From Ramlibacter pallidus (GTDB lineage: Bacteria; Pseudomonadota; Gammaproteobacteria; Burkholderiales; Burkholderiaceae_C): 64,000 nucleotides of DNA. The notes beneath the pieces are model-generated. The model had not been told where the DNA came from. It was given only the letters and a program-made list of their open reading frames with translations, and ran no database searches. The DNA lies in assembly GCF_015070875.1 (NCBI RefSeq), contig NZ_JADDIV010000006.1:124001-188000 (forward strand), given 5' to 3'. Both the position numbers and the translations under genes were made by a program. How positions within the stretch are numbered: position 1 is the stretch's first letter; the number at the start of each line of letters is the position of its first letter. Positions 46,031 through 57,195 of this stretch are shown in pieces.

Positions 46031-47857
46031 TCAGCGGCCGCCGGCAGGCGCCGGCGCTTGCCGGGCCTGCCGGCAAGCCGCCTCGGCATCCGCGCGCAGG
46101 GGCTTCATCAGTACCTGCAGCCGGGGATCGGCGTAGCCGCCGGCTCCCCGCGCGGTGTGCCAGGAGCCCGCCGGGCTGTAGTCACGCTCCACCGAAAGGC
46201 CCGATGCCTGCAACACCGCCCCCGAGAGGCGGCGCGGCCCGCCGGGTTCGGCCAGCAACCATGCGCGGCCGATCTCTTCGCACGGGACATGCCGCAGTGA
46301 CGCCGCCGCCAAGGGCCCGCTTCCGGGATAGCCGCCGATCATCCAGGCCTGGCCGATGTTCCTTGCACCCAGCGCGTACAGGATGCCCGGCGACTGCCCG
46401 CTCAGGTCGATCACGGGCGTGCCGGGCTGGAAGCCGGCGAGCCCCGCTGCCTTCCGGACGCTTTCCAGGTAGGCCGCGTAGTCGTCCGACAGCAGGAGGT
46501 TCGACGACGGGGAGCCGAACTGCACCGCCATCCGGTTGTGGCGCAGGGGTTCCGGCTGCCGATAAGGATCCTGCATGGCATCGAACATGACCGCCGCGGT
46601 GACCAGCTGCGTCGCCAGCGCCAGCGGCAGCAGCGCCAGCCCCCCTCCAGGCGCCAGCGCCGGCAACAGCAGGACCAGGCCGGCGGCAACCCAGAACACC
46701 CCCGCCGCACCGGCGGCCTGCCAGTAATTGCCGTTCGTGCCGAAGGCATAGACGTGCGGCAGGATCGCCAGCAGCAGCGCGAGCGCCAGTTCGGCCCGGC
46801 GTGGCCGTGCGAGATGGGCCGGAGCGAGCACCACGGCCACCACGGCTGCCAGCGGAACCGCCAACAGCAGGAGGTCCTTGTAGGGGCCCAGGGCCGCGCC
46901 CCGGACCGGGACGTCGAGCGACAGGACAAGGGTGCCGCCCGCAAGCAGCCCGCAGACGACCGCCCCGACGGCCCACGCGCGCGCACCTCCCTGCAGGCAC
47001 AAGGCGCCGAAGGAGGCGCCCAGCGCCAGCACGACGAGCGCGACCCTCTCGGCAGCCGGCAGGCTGAAGCCGTCCCAGCGCAGCACGTCGCCGGCGGAGT
47101 AACCGCCCTGCATGTAGCCGAGATACTCCACCCCGGTGGAGAGCCTGGCGGCGAAGCGCTGCACCGAGCCGTCGATGGCGAAAGCGGTGGCGAGCAGCAG
47201 GCCGGCCGCGACTGCGCCGGCCAGTGCGAGGAGCCGCAGGTTCATCTTGCCGGCCGCGGCGACATAGAGCGGTGCCACGACGGCCAATGCCGCTGCGCTG
47301 CTGGGCTTGCCCGAGAACGCCAGCCAGCCGCCGGCCGCCACCAGCAGCCAGCCCAGCAGGCTCTGGCGAGAGGGTTCCCGCTCCGTCAGCACGAGCCCAG
47401 CCGCCGCGACCAGCAGCCCTTGCTGCGCGAGGCTGTTGTAGCTGGGCGTGGGCAGCCAGGTGTCGGCGATGAGGAAGCCGGCGCAGGCAACGGAACCTGC
47501 CAGGACGGCGCGCACGGAAGCGGGCATGCCCGGTCCGTGCTTGCGCAGCAGGACCCACACCAGCATCGAAGACAGCCCGAAGCTCACCAGGAGGTTCGCC
47601 TGGCGCAAGGCGGCGACGTCCCCGCCCAGCAAGCTGAACAACGGGTGGTAGAAGAAGCCGAAGAGGTAGACCGACCACTCGTACAGGAAAGGGTTCGCTA
47701 TCCACACGAGGTAGAAGCTCTCGTCGGTGAAGTCGACGCCGTAACGGCTGTAGCGAAGCAGCCAGGCGCAGATGCTGAGGGTGCAAAGGACACCCGCAGC
47801 CAGCAACGCGAGATCCCGCCGGGGGAGCGGCGCGCGCGAGGGAGCTCCGGGTTGCAT
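46031..47857 (-). CDS. Polytopic membrane protein, possible GT-C-type glycosyltransferase
   Basis: A protein of about 608 residues with roughly 11-12 hydrophobic spans and a periplasmic-looking C-terminal ~170 residues. After the first span comes YSRYGVDFTDESFYLVWIA, whose acidic DE pair in the first extracytoplasmic loop resembles the catalytic region of GT-C enzymes. I do not recognise the family. In Gtr systems a large variable membrane protein transfers the flipped sugar to its acceptor, and this gene occupies that place. The start is uncertain: ATG at 47857 directly precedes the first span, while a TTG at 47944 overlaps the gph stop. Confidence 0.6.
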   Translation of the reverse strand: MQPGAPSRAPLPRRDLALLAAGVLCTLSICAWLLRYSRYGVDFTDESFYLVWIANPFLYEWSVYLFGFFYHPLFSLLGGDVAALRQANLLVSFGLSSMLVWVLLRKHGPGMPASVRAVLAGSVACAGFLIADTWLPTPSYNSLAQQGLLVAAAGLVLTEREPSRQSLLGWLLVAAGGWLAFSGKPSSAAALAVVAPLYVAAAGKMNLRLLALAGAVAAGLLLATAFAIDGSVQRFAARLSTGVEYLGYMQGGYSAGDVLRWDGFSLPAAERVALVVLALGASFGALCLQGGARAWAVGAVVCGLLAGGTLVLSLDVPVRGAALGPYKDLLLLAVPLAAVVAVVLAPAHLARPRRAELALALLLAILPHVYAFGTNGNYWQAAGAAGVFWVAAGLVLLLPALAPGGGLALLPLALATQLVTAAVMFDAMQDPYRQPEPLRHNRMAVQFGSPSSNLLLSDDYAAYLESVRKAAGLAGFQPGTPVIDLSGQSPGILYALGARNIGQAWMIGGYPGSGPLAAASLRHVPCEEIGRAWLLAEPGGPRRLSGAVLQASGLSVERDYSPAGSWHTARGAGGYADPRLQVLMKPLRADAEAACRQARQAPAPAGGR

Positions 47858-47936
47858 CGCGCTCGGATGGAAGTCCTGGACCGGGCGCGCCGTCGGAGCT
47901 CCGCCCTCGCGGGGCTCGGTCACATGCAGAAGCCTC

Positions 47937-48608
47937 TCAGGCAACCTGCGTCAGCCTGAGCAGTTGCAGCAGCGCCAGCGGGGAGGCGATCTGTGTATCG
48001 GCACCCCACTCCTTGACGTCCAGGGCCCCGAGATACCCATACGTCGCCGCCACGGTGCCCATCCCGGCCGCCCGGCCGGCCTGCACGTCGCGCGCGTCGT
48101 CCCCGACATAGACGCATTCGATCGGCCGCACGCCCACCTGCCGGGCGGCTTCGAGCAAGGGCGCGGGATGCGGCTTCGGGTGCGGCGTCGAGTCACCGCC
48201 CACCACGGCGCGCGCCGTGGAGAACAGCGGCATCGCCTTGGTCAGCGGCGCGGTGAAGCGCATGGACTTGTTGGTCACCACGCCCCATTGCACGCCGTGT
48301 TCCGCCAGGGCGGCGATGAGCTGCTGCACGCCGTCGAACACATAGGTCCGCTGGGTCATGCAGCTCTCGTAGTTGCGGAAGAACTCCTCGCGCAGGGCGG
48401 CGAACTCGGGGTGGTCCGGCGTCATGCCGAAGGCCACGCCCAGCATGCCGCGCGCGCCGGCGCCCGCCATCGGCCGGTACTTCTCGAACGGCAGGCTGGG
48501 CAGCCCGCGGTCGGTGCGCATCTTGTCGGCGGCGGCGCCCAGGTCGGGCGCGCTGTCGATGAGGGTGCCGTCCAGGTCGAAGAGGACGGCTTTGACGTCG
48601 GCGAACAT
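47937..48608 (-). CDS. gph: Phosphoglycolate phosphatase
   Basis: A 223-residue HAD-superfamily hydrolase. The catalytic motif DLDGTLIDSAPDL lies near the start, motif II in VVTNKS, the lysine in KPHPAPLLEA, and motif IV in YVGDDARDVQAGRAAG. Adjacency to ubiG is a common arrangement in Betaproteobacteria and supports Gph (2-phosphoglycolate to glycolate, a salvage step after DNA repair). The start codon shares bases with the ubiG stop (TGATG), so the genes are coupled. Confidence 0.92.
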   Translation of the reverse strand: MFADVKAVLFDLDGTLIDSAPDLGAAADKMRTDRGLPSLPFEKYRPMAGAGARGMLGVAFGMTPDHPEFAALREEFFRNYESCMTQRTYVFDGVQQLIAALAEHGVQWGVVTNKSMRFTAPLTKAMPLFSTARAVVGGDSTPHPKPHPAPLLEAARQVGVRPIECVYVGDDARDVQAGRAAGMGTVAATYGYLGALDVKEWGADTQIASPLALLQLLRLTQVA

Positions 48609-49315
48609 CAGGCTTTCCGCGTGGCGGCCAGGTAGTTGACGCTCGTGTCGGCGGAGAGCCAGTAGCGCCGGGTGACCGGGTTGTATTCCATCCCCTGCGT
48701 CTGCAGGACGTCCAGGCGGGCGGCGCGGCACCAGCCGGCCAGTTCGCTGGGCTTGATGAACTTCAGGTATTCGTGCGTGCCCCGCGGCAGGAGGTTGAGC
48801 ACGTACTCCGCGCCGACGATGGCGAAGAGGAAGGACTTCGGGTTGCGGTTGATCGTGGAGAAGAAGACCCAGCCGCCCGGCTTGACCAGGCGCGCGCAGG
48901 CATCCACCACCGAGGCGCGGTCCGGCACGTGCTCCAGCATCTCCATGCAGGTGACGACGTCGAAGCTTTCCGGCTGCTCCCGGGCCAGCGCCTCGGCGCT
49001 GCTCTCGCGGTATTCCACGTTGGGCGTCCCCGCCTCCAGCGCATGCAGCTGCGCCACCCGCAGGGCTTTCTGCGCCAGGTCGATGCCCAGCACGCTCGCG
49101 CCCCGCCGGGCCATGCTGTCGGCCAGGATGCCGCCGCCGCAGCCGACGTCCACCACGCGCTTGCCGGCCAGGCCCGCCAGGCTGTCGATCCAGTTCAACC
49201 GCAGCGGATTGATATGGTGCAGCGGCCCGAACTCGCTGTCAGGGTCCCACCAGCGGTGGGCCTGCTCGGAGAACTTGGCAAGTTCCGCGGGGTCGGCGTT
49301 GACGGTCTCGTTCAT
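48608..49315 (-). CDS. ubiG: UbiG bifunctional O-methyltransferase (ubiquinone biosynthesis)
   Basis: A 235-residue class I methyltransferase. The N-terminal [20 protein letters not shown] and the glycine-rich [19 protein letters not shown] are diagnostic of UbiG, which performs two O-methylations on the ubiquinone ring at the inner membrane face. The later MEMLEHVPD and [13 protein letters not shown] also match. It heads the ubiG-gph operon and follows the ompA-like gene, separated from it by a terminator. Confidence 0.95.
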   Translation of the reverse strand: MNETVNADPAELAKFSEQAHRWWDPDSEFGPLHHINPLRLNWIDSLAGLAGKRVVDVGCGGGILADSMARRGASVLGIDLAQKALRVAQLHALEAGTPNVEYRESSAEALAREQPESFDVVTCMEMLEHVPDRASVVDACARLVKPGGWVFFSTINRNPKSFLFAIVGAEYVLNLLPRGTHEYLKFIKPSELAGWCRAARLDVLQTQGMEYNPVTRRYWLSADTSVNYLAATRKA

Positions 49316-49356
49316 GGCTGGGCCAGATTGTCGGCGCTCTCGCCGGTGTGCAAATG

Positions 49357-49384
49357 AAAAAAGGCCCCGCCGGGCGGGGCCTTT
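49357..49384 (-). terminator. Rho-independent terminator after the ompA-like gene
   Basis: The stem AAAGGCCCCG with its complement and a five-base loop (49360-49384) is followed on the minus strand by a run of six T residues. It lies about 27 bases beyond the stop of the OmpA-family gene. Confidence 0.85.
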
Positions 49385-49410
49385 CGTGCACGATTTCTCG
49401 TGGCTGTGGA

Positions 49411-50118
49411 TCAGCGGCTGGAGCGCGTGCCGACCACTTCGATTTCCACGCGGCGGTTCTTCGCGCGGCCTTCGGAGGTGCGGTTGTCGGCGACGGGCTG
49501 CTTCTCGCCCTTGCCTTCGGTGTACACGCGGTTGCGCTCGATGCCCTTGGAGACCAGGTAGGCCTTCACGGCTTCGGCGCGGCGCACGGACAGGCGCTGG
49601 TTGTAGGCGTCGGTGCCCACGCTGTCGGTGTGGCCGACGGCGATGATCACTTCGAGGTTGATGCCCTGGATCTTGGAGACCAGGTCGTCCAGCTTCGCGC
49701 GGCCTTCGGGCTTGAGGACGGCCTTGTCGAAGTCGAAGAAGGCATCGGCGGCGTAGGTCACCTTGCTGGCGGCCGCTTGCGGGGCGGGCGCCGGGGCCGG
49801 GGCCGGGGCGGGTGCCGGGCGGACGGCGGGTGCCGGGGCGGCGGCCGGGGCCGGGGCAGCGGCAGCGCGAACAAGGGCGCCATCGCAGCCGACGGCGGCG
49901 GTGGCCGGCGTCCAGTTGGCATCACGCCAGCAGAGTTCGTTGGTGCCGTTGCGCCACACGTACTCGCCGGTGCCGTTCTGCCAGTTGTCGACGACGGTGC
50001 CACCGTTGGCGGCCACGACGCGGCCCGGGGAGGCGACGCCGGTGGGGGACATGGTGCCGCAGCCGGCGAGCAGCGCAGTCGAGGCAAACATCAGCGCCAC
50101 TTTGTTCAGTTTCTTCAT
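49411..50118 (-). CDS. OmpA-family outer-membrane lipoprotein
   Basis: A 235-residue protein. The signal peptide ends in a lipobox, TALLAGC, with Cys20 as predicted lipid attachment site. Residues ~25-80 form a small Cys-containing domain ([19 protein letters not shown]). An Ala/Pro-rich linker (~88-118, many PA repeats) follows, then a C-terminal OmpA-like peptidoglycan-binding domain with [39 protein letters not shown] and [11 protein letters not shown]. It anchors the outer membrane to the cell wall. It is divergent from gyrA. Confidence 0.92.
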   Translation of the reverse strand: MKKLNKVALMFASTALLAGCGTMSPTGVASPGRVVAANGGTVVDNWQNGTGEYVWRNGTNELCWRDANWTPATAAVGCDGALVRAAAAPAPAAAPAPAVRPAPAPAPAPAPAPQAAASKVTYAADAFFDFDKAVLKPEGRAKLDDLVSKIQGINLEVIIAVGHTDSVGTDAYNQRLSVRRAEAVKAYLVSKGIERNRVYTEGKGEKQPVADNRTSEGRAKNRRVEIEVVGTRSSR

Positions 50119-50203
50119 GGTTCTCCTCTTGGGGAAAAGTTCCGCAGCTGCGCTGCGCCAAAACTACGTCCTTAGTGACCAATTCACCAGTTACGTCCGG
50201 GGC

Positions 50204-50231
50204 ATTGTGCCATAGGCACTTACACAATCAA
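50204..50231 (-). promoter_or_regulatory. Candidate promoter and dyad of the ompA-like gene
   Basis: On the minus strand TTGATT and CACAAT are separated by 16 bases, about 85 bases before the start codon. The -10 forms one arm of a perfect inverted repeat, ATTGTG-N13-CACAAT (50204-50228), and a smaller GTGCC/GGCAC dyad nests inside. The rest of the 229-base divergent gap holds the dyad at 50288 and no other clear signal. Confidence 0.45.
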
Positions 50232-50287
50232 CGGATGTGCCGGAGGAGGTTCGTAGGACGAAACCGCAATTCCGCCTTCCGTTGCTC

Positions 50288-50317
50288 TGTCGCGACATGG
50301 CGACAAAAACGTAAAAT
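50288..50317 (+). promoter_or_regulatory. Dyad and -10-like element upstream of gyrA
   Basis: An inverted repeat, TGTCGC-N6-GCGACA (50288-50305), is followed by TAAAAT (50312-50317), about 30 bases before the gyrA start. The TAAAAT could be a -10 hexamer, but no good -35 is found at the right distance, so the promoter assignment is tentative. Confidence 0.3.
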
Positions 50318-50347
50318 CAGCGGTTTCGCGCCTCGCAGACGGACCCC

Positions 50348-52980
<2,633 letters not shown>

Positions 52981-52981
<1 letters not shown>

Positions 52982-54063
52982 TGCCCAAGACCCTCTCCGA
53001 ACTCCGCGCCGGCATCGACCAGGTCGACCGCGAACTGCTGGCGCTGCTCAACCGCCGCGCCGCCCTCGCCAACGAAGTCGGCGAGATCAAGCGCGCCGAG
53101 GGCTCGCCCGTGTTCCGGCCGGAACGCGAGGCCCAGGTCATCAACGGCCTGCAGTCGGCCAACCCCGGCCCGCTGAAGGACCGCAACGTCGCCCACATCT
53201 GGCGCGAGATCATGTCGGCCTGCCGCGCGCTGGAGGCGCCGCAGCGCGTGGCCTACCTCGGCCCGGCCGGCACCTTCAGCGAGGCGGCCGCCCTGCAGTT
53301 CTTCGGCAGCAGCATCGAGCACGTGCCCTGCGTCAGCATCGACGAGGTCTTTCGGGCTACGGCCGCGGGGACCGCCGAGTACGGCGTGGTGCCGGTCGAG
53401 AACTCCACCGAAGGCGTCGTCGCGCGTTCGCTGGACCTGTTCCTGGGCTCGCCGCTGCACATCGTGGGCGAGACCAGCCTGCTGGTGCGCCACAACCTGC
53501 TGCGGCAGTCGAATTCGCTGGAGGGCGTCCAGGCCGTGCTGGCCCACCCCCAGGCGCTGGCCCAGTGCCAGGGCTGGCTCAACAACCACCTGCCCGACGT
53601 CGAGCGGCGTGCCGTTTCGTCCAACGCGGAAGGCGCCCGGCTGGCGGCCGGCAACCCGGCCTGGGCCGGCATCGCCAGCGACCGTGCCGCCACCGAGTTC
53701 GGCCTGCACATCGCCGCGCATGCGATCCAGGACGACGCCTTCAACCGCACCCGCTTCGCCGTGGTGTGCCTGCCGCAGACCCTGGCGGCGCCCGAGGCTT
53801 CCGGCAAGGACTGCGTCAGCCTGATCGTCTCGGTGCCCAACCGCCCCGGCGCGGTGCACGACATCCTCGTGCCGCTGAAGCACCACGGCGTTTCCATGAC
53901 GCGCTTCGAGTCGCGCCCTGCGCGATCGGGCCAGTGGGAATACTATTTCTACATCGACCTGCAGGGCCATCCCTCGCAGCCGCACGTGGCGGCGGCGCTC
54001 AAGGACCTGCAGTCCCTCTGTGCTTTCTACAAGGTGCTCGGCACCTATCCCCTCGGCGAATGA
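52981..54063 (+). CDS. pheA: Bifunctional chorismate mutase / prephenate dehydratase (P-protein)
   Basis: A 360-residue P-protein for phenylalanine synthesis. Residues ~1-90 are the AroQ-type chorismate mutase (LRAGIDQVDRELLALLNRRA). Residues ~92-270 are prephenate dehydratase (VAYLGPAGTFSEAAAL, VPVENSTEGVV). Residues ~280-355 are the ACT domain, with MTRFESRPAR as the phenylalanine-sensing motif. Translation is coupled to gyrA through TGATG. In relatives serC often lies between gyrA and pheA; it is absent here. Confidence 0.96.
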
Positions 54064-54153
54064 AATGTTGACCCCCACGCTTGCCGACTTCGTCTTCGGC
54101 GCTGCCCCCCAAGGGGGCCTTCCCGCCTTGGGGCGGCCCGGCGGCGGTCACTG
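54064..54153. repeat. GC-rich intergenic repeat between pheA and tyrA
   Basis: The 90-base gap contains a hairpin-forming stretch, CCCCCCAAGGGGG, and a second with CCTTGGGGCGG. I recognise the overall string (ACGCTTGCC, then GCTGCCCCCCAAGGGGG, then CCTTGGGGCGGCCC) as resembling a repeat scattered between genes in Comamonadaceae. Only one copy is in this window, so the family assignment rests on memory. Confidence 0.5.
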
Positions 54154-55035
54154 ATGGCTGCGATGTTCGAGCAACTGGGATTGATCGGGTGCGGCCTGAT
54201 GGGCGGCTCGTTCGCCCTGGCCATGAAGCGCGCCGGCCTCGTGAAGCGGGTGGTGGGGTACTCCAAGTCGCCATCGACGACCGAGCGCGCGCGCCAGATG
54301 GGCGTGATCGACGTCGAGGCGCCGTCCGCGCTGCTGGCCGTGTCGGGCGCCGACCTGGTGCTGCTGGCGGTGCCGGTCTCGGCCTCGGAAGCCACCTTCA
54401 AGGCGATCCGCCACCTCATCACCAGCAACATGCTGGTGATGGACGTGGGTTCGACCAAGCGCGACGTCGTCGACGCGGCGCGCAAGGTGCTGCGCGACAA
54501 CGTGGGCTGCTTCGTGCCGGCGCACCCGATCGCCGGCAAGGAGGTCTCGGGCGTGGAACACGCCGACGCCGACCTCTATACGGGCAAGCAGGTCATCCTG
54601 ACGCCGATCGAGAAGACCCAGGTCGGCCACCTGAAGAAGGCGACCGACCTGTGGGAGGCGATCGGCTGCCACGTGCAGCAGATGGCGCCCGAGGCGCACG
54701 ACGCGGCCTTCGCGGCCGTCAGCCACCTGCCCCACCTGCTGGCCTTCGCGCTGGTGCATGCCATCAACAACCAGCCCCAGGGCAAGGAGTTCCTGGGCCT
54801 CGCGGGGCCCGGCTTCCGCGACTCGACGCGCATCGCCGCCAGCGACCCCAAGATGTGGCGCGACGTGCTGCTGGCCAACCGGCACGAGCTGGTGGAGCAG
54901 GCCAAGATGTTCTCGCGCAGCCTGCACAACATGCTGATCGCGGCCGAGCAGGGCGACGGCGAGAAGCTTGAGGCCATGATCACCCTGGCCAGCGAGAGCC
55001 GCGCGCACTGGCGCATGGGCCAGAAGCCGAAGTAG
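54154..55035 (+). CDS. tyrA: Prephenate dehydrogenase
   Basis: A 293-residue NAD(P)-dependent enzyme of tyrosine synthesis. The Rossmann motif [19 protein letters not shown] is at residues 9-27. [13 protein letters not shown], the catalytic-region [14 protein letters not shown] and the helical C-terminal domain ([18 protein letters not shown]) are all present. No fused chorismate mutase or ACT domain is seen. The fused aroA-cmk gene follows after four bases, so the genes are co-transcribed in an aromatic amino acid operon. Confidence 0.95.
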   Translation: MAAMFEQLGLIGCGLMGGSFALAMKRAGLVKRVVGYSKSPSTTERARQMGVIDVEAPSALLAVSGADLVLLAVPVSASEATFKAIRHLITSNMLVMDVGSTKRDVVDAARKVLRDNVGCFVPAHPIAGKEVSGVEHADADLYTGKQVILTPIEKTQVGHLKKATDLWEAIGCHVQQMAPEAHDAAFAAVSHLPHLLAFALVHAINNQPQGKEFLGLAGPGFRDSTRIAASDPKMWRDVLLANRHELVEQAKMFSRSLHNMLIAAEQGDGEKLEAMITLASESRAHWRMGQKPK

Positions 55036-55039
55036 GCCC

Positions 55040-57106
55040 GTGTTCTCCACCGACTTCCTGGACCTCGCGCCGCTCGAGGAGGCTGGGGGCACGGTCGTCC
55101 TCCCCGGCTCCAAGAGCATCTCCAACCGCGTGCTGCTGCTGGCGGCGCTGAGCGGCGGCACGACGGTCGTCCACGACCTGCTGGATTCCGACGACACGCG
55201 GGTGATGCTCGACGCCTTGCGGGCGCTGGGGTGCTCGGTCGAGGAACAGGGCGGGTCGATCGCGATCACCGGCATGGCTCCTCCCCCTTCTGGGGGGAGG
55301 CTGGGAGGGGGGCGCTCCGACGTCGACGGGGGGCGCCCCCACCCCAACCCTCCCCCGGAGGGGGAGGGAGCAAGGAAACTTTTCCTCGGCAACGCCGGCA
55401 CCGCCATGCGGCCCCTCACAGCCGCCCTCGCCCTTCTCGGCGGCACCTACGAGCTCTCCGGCGTGCCCCGCATGCACGAGCGGCCCATCGGCGACCTGGT
55501 CGATGCGCTGCGCCAGCTCGGTTGCCGGATCGACTACCTCGGCAACGAGGGCTTTCCGCCGCTGAGGATCCACCCAGCGACGGCATTGCAACTGGACGCA
55601 CCCATCGCGGTCCGCGGCGACGTCTCCAGCCAGTTCCTGACCGCGCTCCTGATGGCGCTGCCCCTGGTGGCCAGCCGCGACGTCGTGATCGAGGTCGTCG
55701 GCGAGCTGATCTCCAGGCCCTACATCGAGATCACGCTCAACATGCTGCAGCGCTTCGGCATCGCCGTGCGGCGCGAAGGCTGGCAGCGCTTCACGATCCC
55801 CGCGGGCAGCCGCTACCGGTCGCCCGGCGAGATCCACGTCGAGGCCGACGCCTCCTCGGCCAGCTACTTCGTGGCGCTGGGCGCCATCGCCGGCGTGCGG
55901 CAGCCGGTGCGCATCGAGGGCGTCGGTGCCGGTTCGATCCAGGGCGACATCCGCTTCGTCGAGGCGGCGCGCCAGATGGGCGCCGACGTGGCCAGCGGCC
56001 CCAACTGGCTCGAAGTGCGCCGGGGCGCCTGGCCGCTGAAGGCCGTCGACCTGGACTGCAACCACATCCCCGACGCCGCGATGACCCTGGCCGTCATGGC
56101 GCTCTACGCCGACGGCCCGACCACGCTGCGCAACATCGCGAGCTGGCGCGTGAAGGAAACCGACCGCCTGGCCGCGATGGCCACCGAGCTGCGCAAGCTG
56201 GGGGCGGACGTCGAGGAAGGCGCCGACTTCCTGCGCGTGCGTCCGCCACGGGCGTGGTCGGCGGCCCGCATCCATACCTACGACGACCACCGCATGGCGA
56301 TGTGCTTCGCGCTGGCCGCCTTCAATCCGGCCGGCGCCCACCTGCGCATCGAAGACCCGAAGTGCGTGGGCAAGACCTTCCCGGATTACTTCGAGGCGCT
56401 GTTCTCGGTGGTCCAGACCTCCCGGCCGCACATTCCCGTGATCTGCGTGGACGGCCCCACCGCGTCCGGCAAGGGCACGCTGGCCTCCGAGGTCGCCCGC
56501 CGGCTGGGCTACCACTACCTGGACTCCGGGGCGCTCTACCGGATCACCGGCCTGGCCGCCACCCGTGCCGGGCTCGTGCTGGACGAAGCGCACGAGCACT
56601 CGATCGCGAAGCTGGCCGGGTCGCTGGACATCGTCTTCTCGACGGCGGGCCGGGTGCTGCTGTCCGGCCAGGACGTGACGGACGCCATCCGCACCGAAGA
56701 AGCCGGGATGAACGCCTCCCGCGTCTCCGCCCTGCCCGCCGTGCGCACGGCTCTGGTGGCCCTGCAGCAGGGCTTCCGCCGCCTGCCCGGGCTGGTGGCC
56801 GACGGCCGCGACATGGGCACGGTGATCTTCCCGGACGCCCAGCTCAAGGTGTACCTGACGGCCAGCGCCGCCCAGCGTGCCGAGCGCAGGCATAAGCAAT
56901 TGATTTCAAAAGGGATTTCGGCTACACTCGCCGCTCTCCGCGCGGACCTGGAAGCGCGCGACCACCGCGATTCGTCGCGGGCCGTCGCACCGCTCAAGCC
57001 CGCCGAAGATGCCCTGCTGCTGGATAACTCGGGCCAGACCGTCGAAGAGTCGGTCGCCCAGGTGCTCCGGTGGTGGGAGGAGAAGCAACCTTTCTCCACG
57101 AAGTAG
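55040..57106 (+). CDS. aroA-cmk: Fused EPSP synthase / cytidylate kinase
   Basis: A 688-residue fusion. Residues ~1-455 are 3-phosphoshikimate 1-carboxyvinyltransferase ([51 protein letters not shown]). Residues ~467-688 are CMP kinase with the P-loop [13 protein letters not shown] near 469 and [15 protein letters not shown]. The first half makes EPSP in the shikimate pathway; the second phosphorylates CMP and dCMP. The fusion is known in related Betaproteobacteria. Residues ~80-111, directly before the LFLGNAGTA loop, are encoded by a GC-rich palindromic repeat and have no counterpart in ordinary AroA. Codons 620-630 overlap a promoter-like element for rpsA. Confidence 0.96.
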   Translation: MFSTDFLDLAPLEEAGGTVVLPGSKSISNRVLLLAALSGGTTVVHDLLDSDDTRVMLDALRALGCSVEEQGGSIAITGMAPPPSGGRLGGGRSDVDGGRPHPNPPPEGEGARKLFLGNAGTAMRPLTAALALLGGTYELSGVPRMHERPIGDLVDALRQLGCRIDYLGNEGFPPLRIHPATALQLDAPIAVRGDVSSQFLTALLMALPLVASRDVVIEVVGELISRPYIEITLNMLQRFGIAVRREGWQRFTIPAGSRYRSPGEIHVEADASSASYFVALGAIAGVRQPVRIEGVGAGSIQGDIRFVEAARQMGADVASGPNWLEVRRGAWPLKAVDLDCNHIPDAAMTLAVMALYADGPTTLRNIASWRVKETDRLAAMATELRKLGADVEEGADFLRVRPPRAWSAARIHTYDDHRMAMCFALAAFNPAGAHLRIEDPKCVGKTFPDYFEALFSVVQTSRPHIPVICVDGPTASGKGTLASEVARRLGYHYLDSGALYRITGLAATRAGLVLDEAHEHSIAKLAGSLDIVFSTAGRVLLSGQDVTDAIRTEEAGMNASRVSALPAVRTALVALQQGFRRLPGLVADGRDMGTVIFPDAQLKVYLTASAAQRAERRHKQLISKGISATLAALRADLEARDHRDSSRAVAPLKPAEDALLLDNSGQTVEESVAQVLRWWEEKQPFSTK
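55278..55371. repeat. Inverted GC-rich palindromic repeat inside aroA
   Basis: Two arms, 55278-55315 and 55333-55371, are imperfect inverted copies of each other around a short spacer. The right arm matches copy A near the deacetylase gene (11227-11265) at 38 of 39 positions. The element is in frame and encodes about 32 residues rich in Pro, Gly and Arg (for example [14 protein letters not shown]). Confidence 0.9.
56900..56928 (+). promoter_or_regulatory. Candidate sigma70 promoter for rpsA within cmk
   Basis: TTGATT and TACACT with an exact 17-base spacer sit in a short AT-rich pocket inside the cmk part of the fusion gene, about 270 bases upstream of rpsA. In E. coli rpsA is also served by promoters inside cmk. 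Confidence 0.65.
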
Positions 57107-57195
57107 AAGGCCCCCGCCGCTCCCTCCGCGCAGCAGCGCACCGGTGACGGGGATCATCAACCCCAACCCCCGCGGATGCGAATCCGCAAACCTCA

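Noticed and set aside
49780-49860. GCC/GGG-type repeat in the OmpA-family gene as a microsatellite or mobile repeat
   Set aside because: It encodes the Ala/Pro linker typical of OmpA-family proteins and stays in frame. It is normal low-complexity coding sequence.
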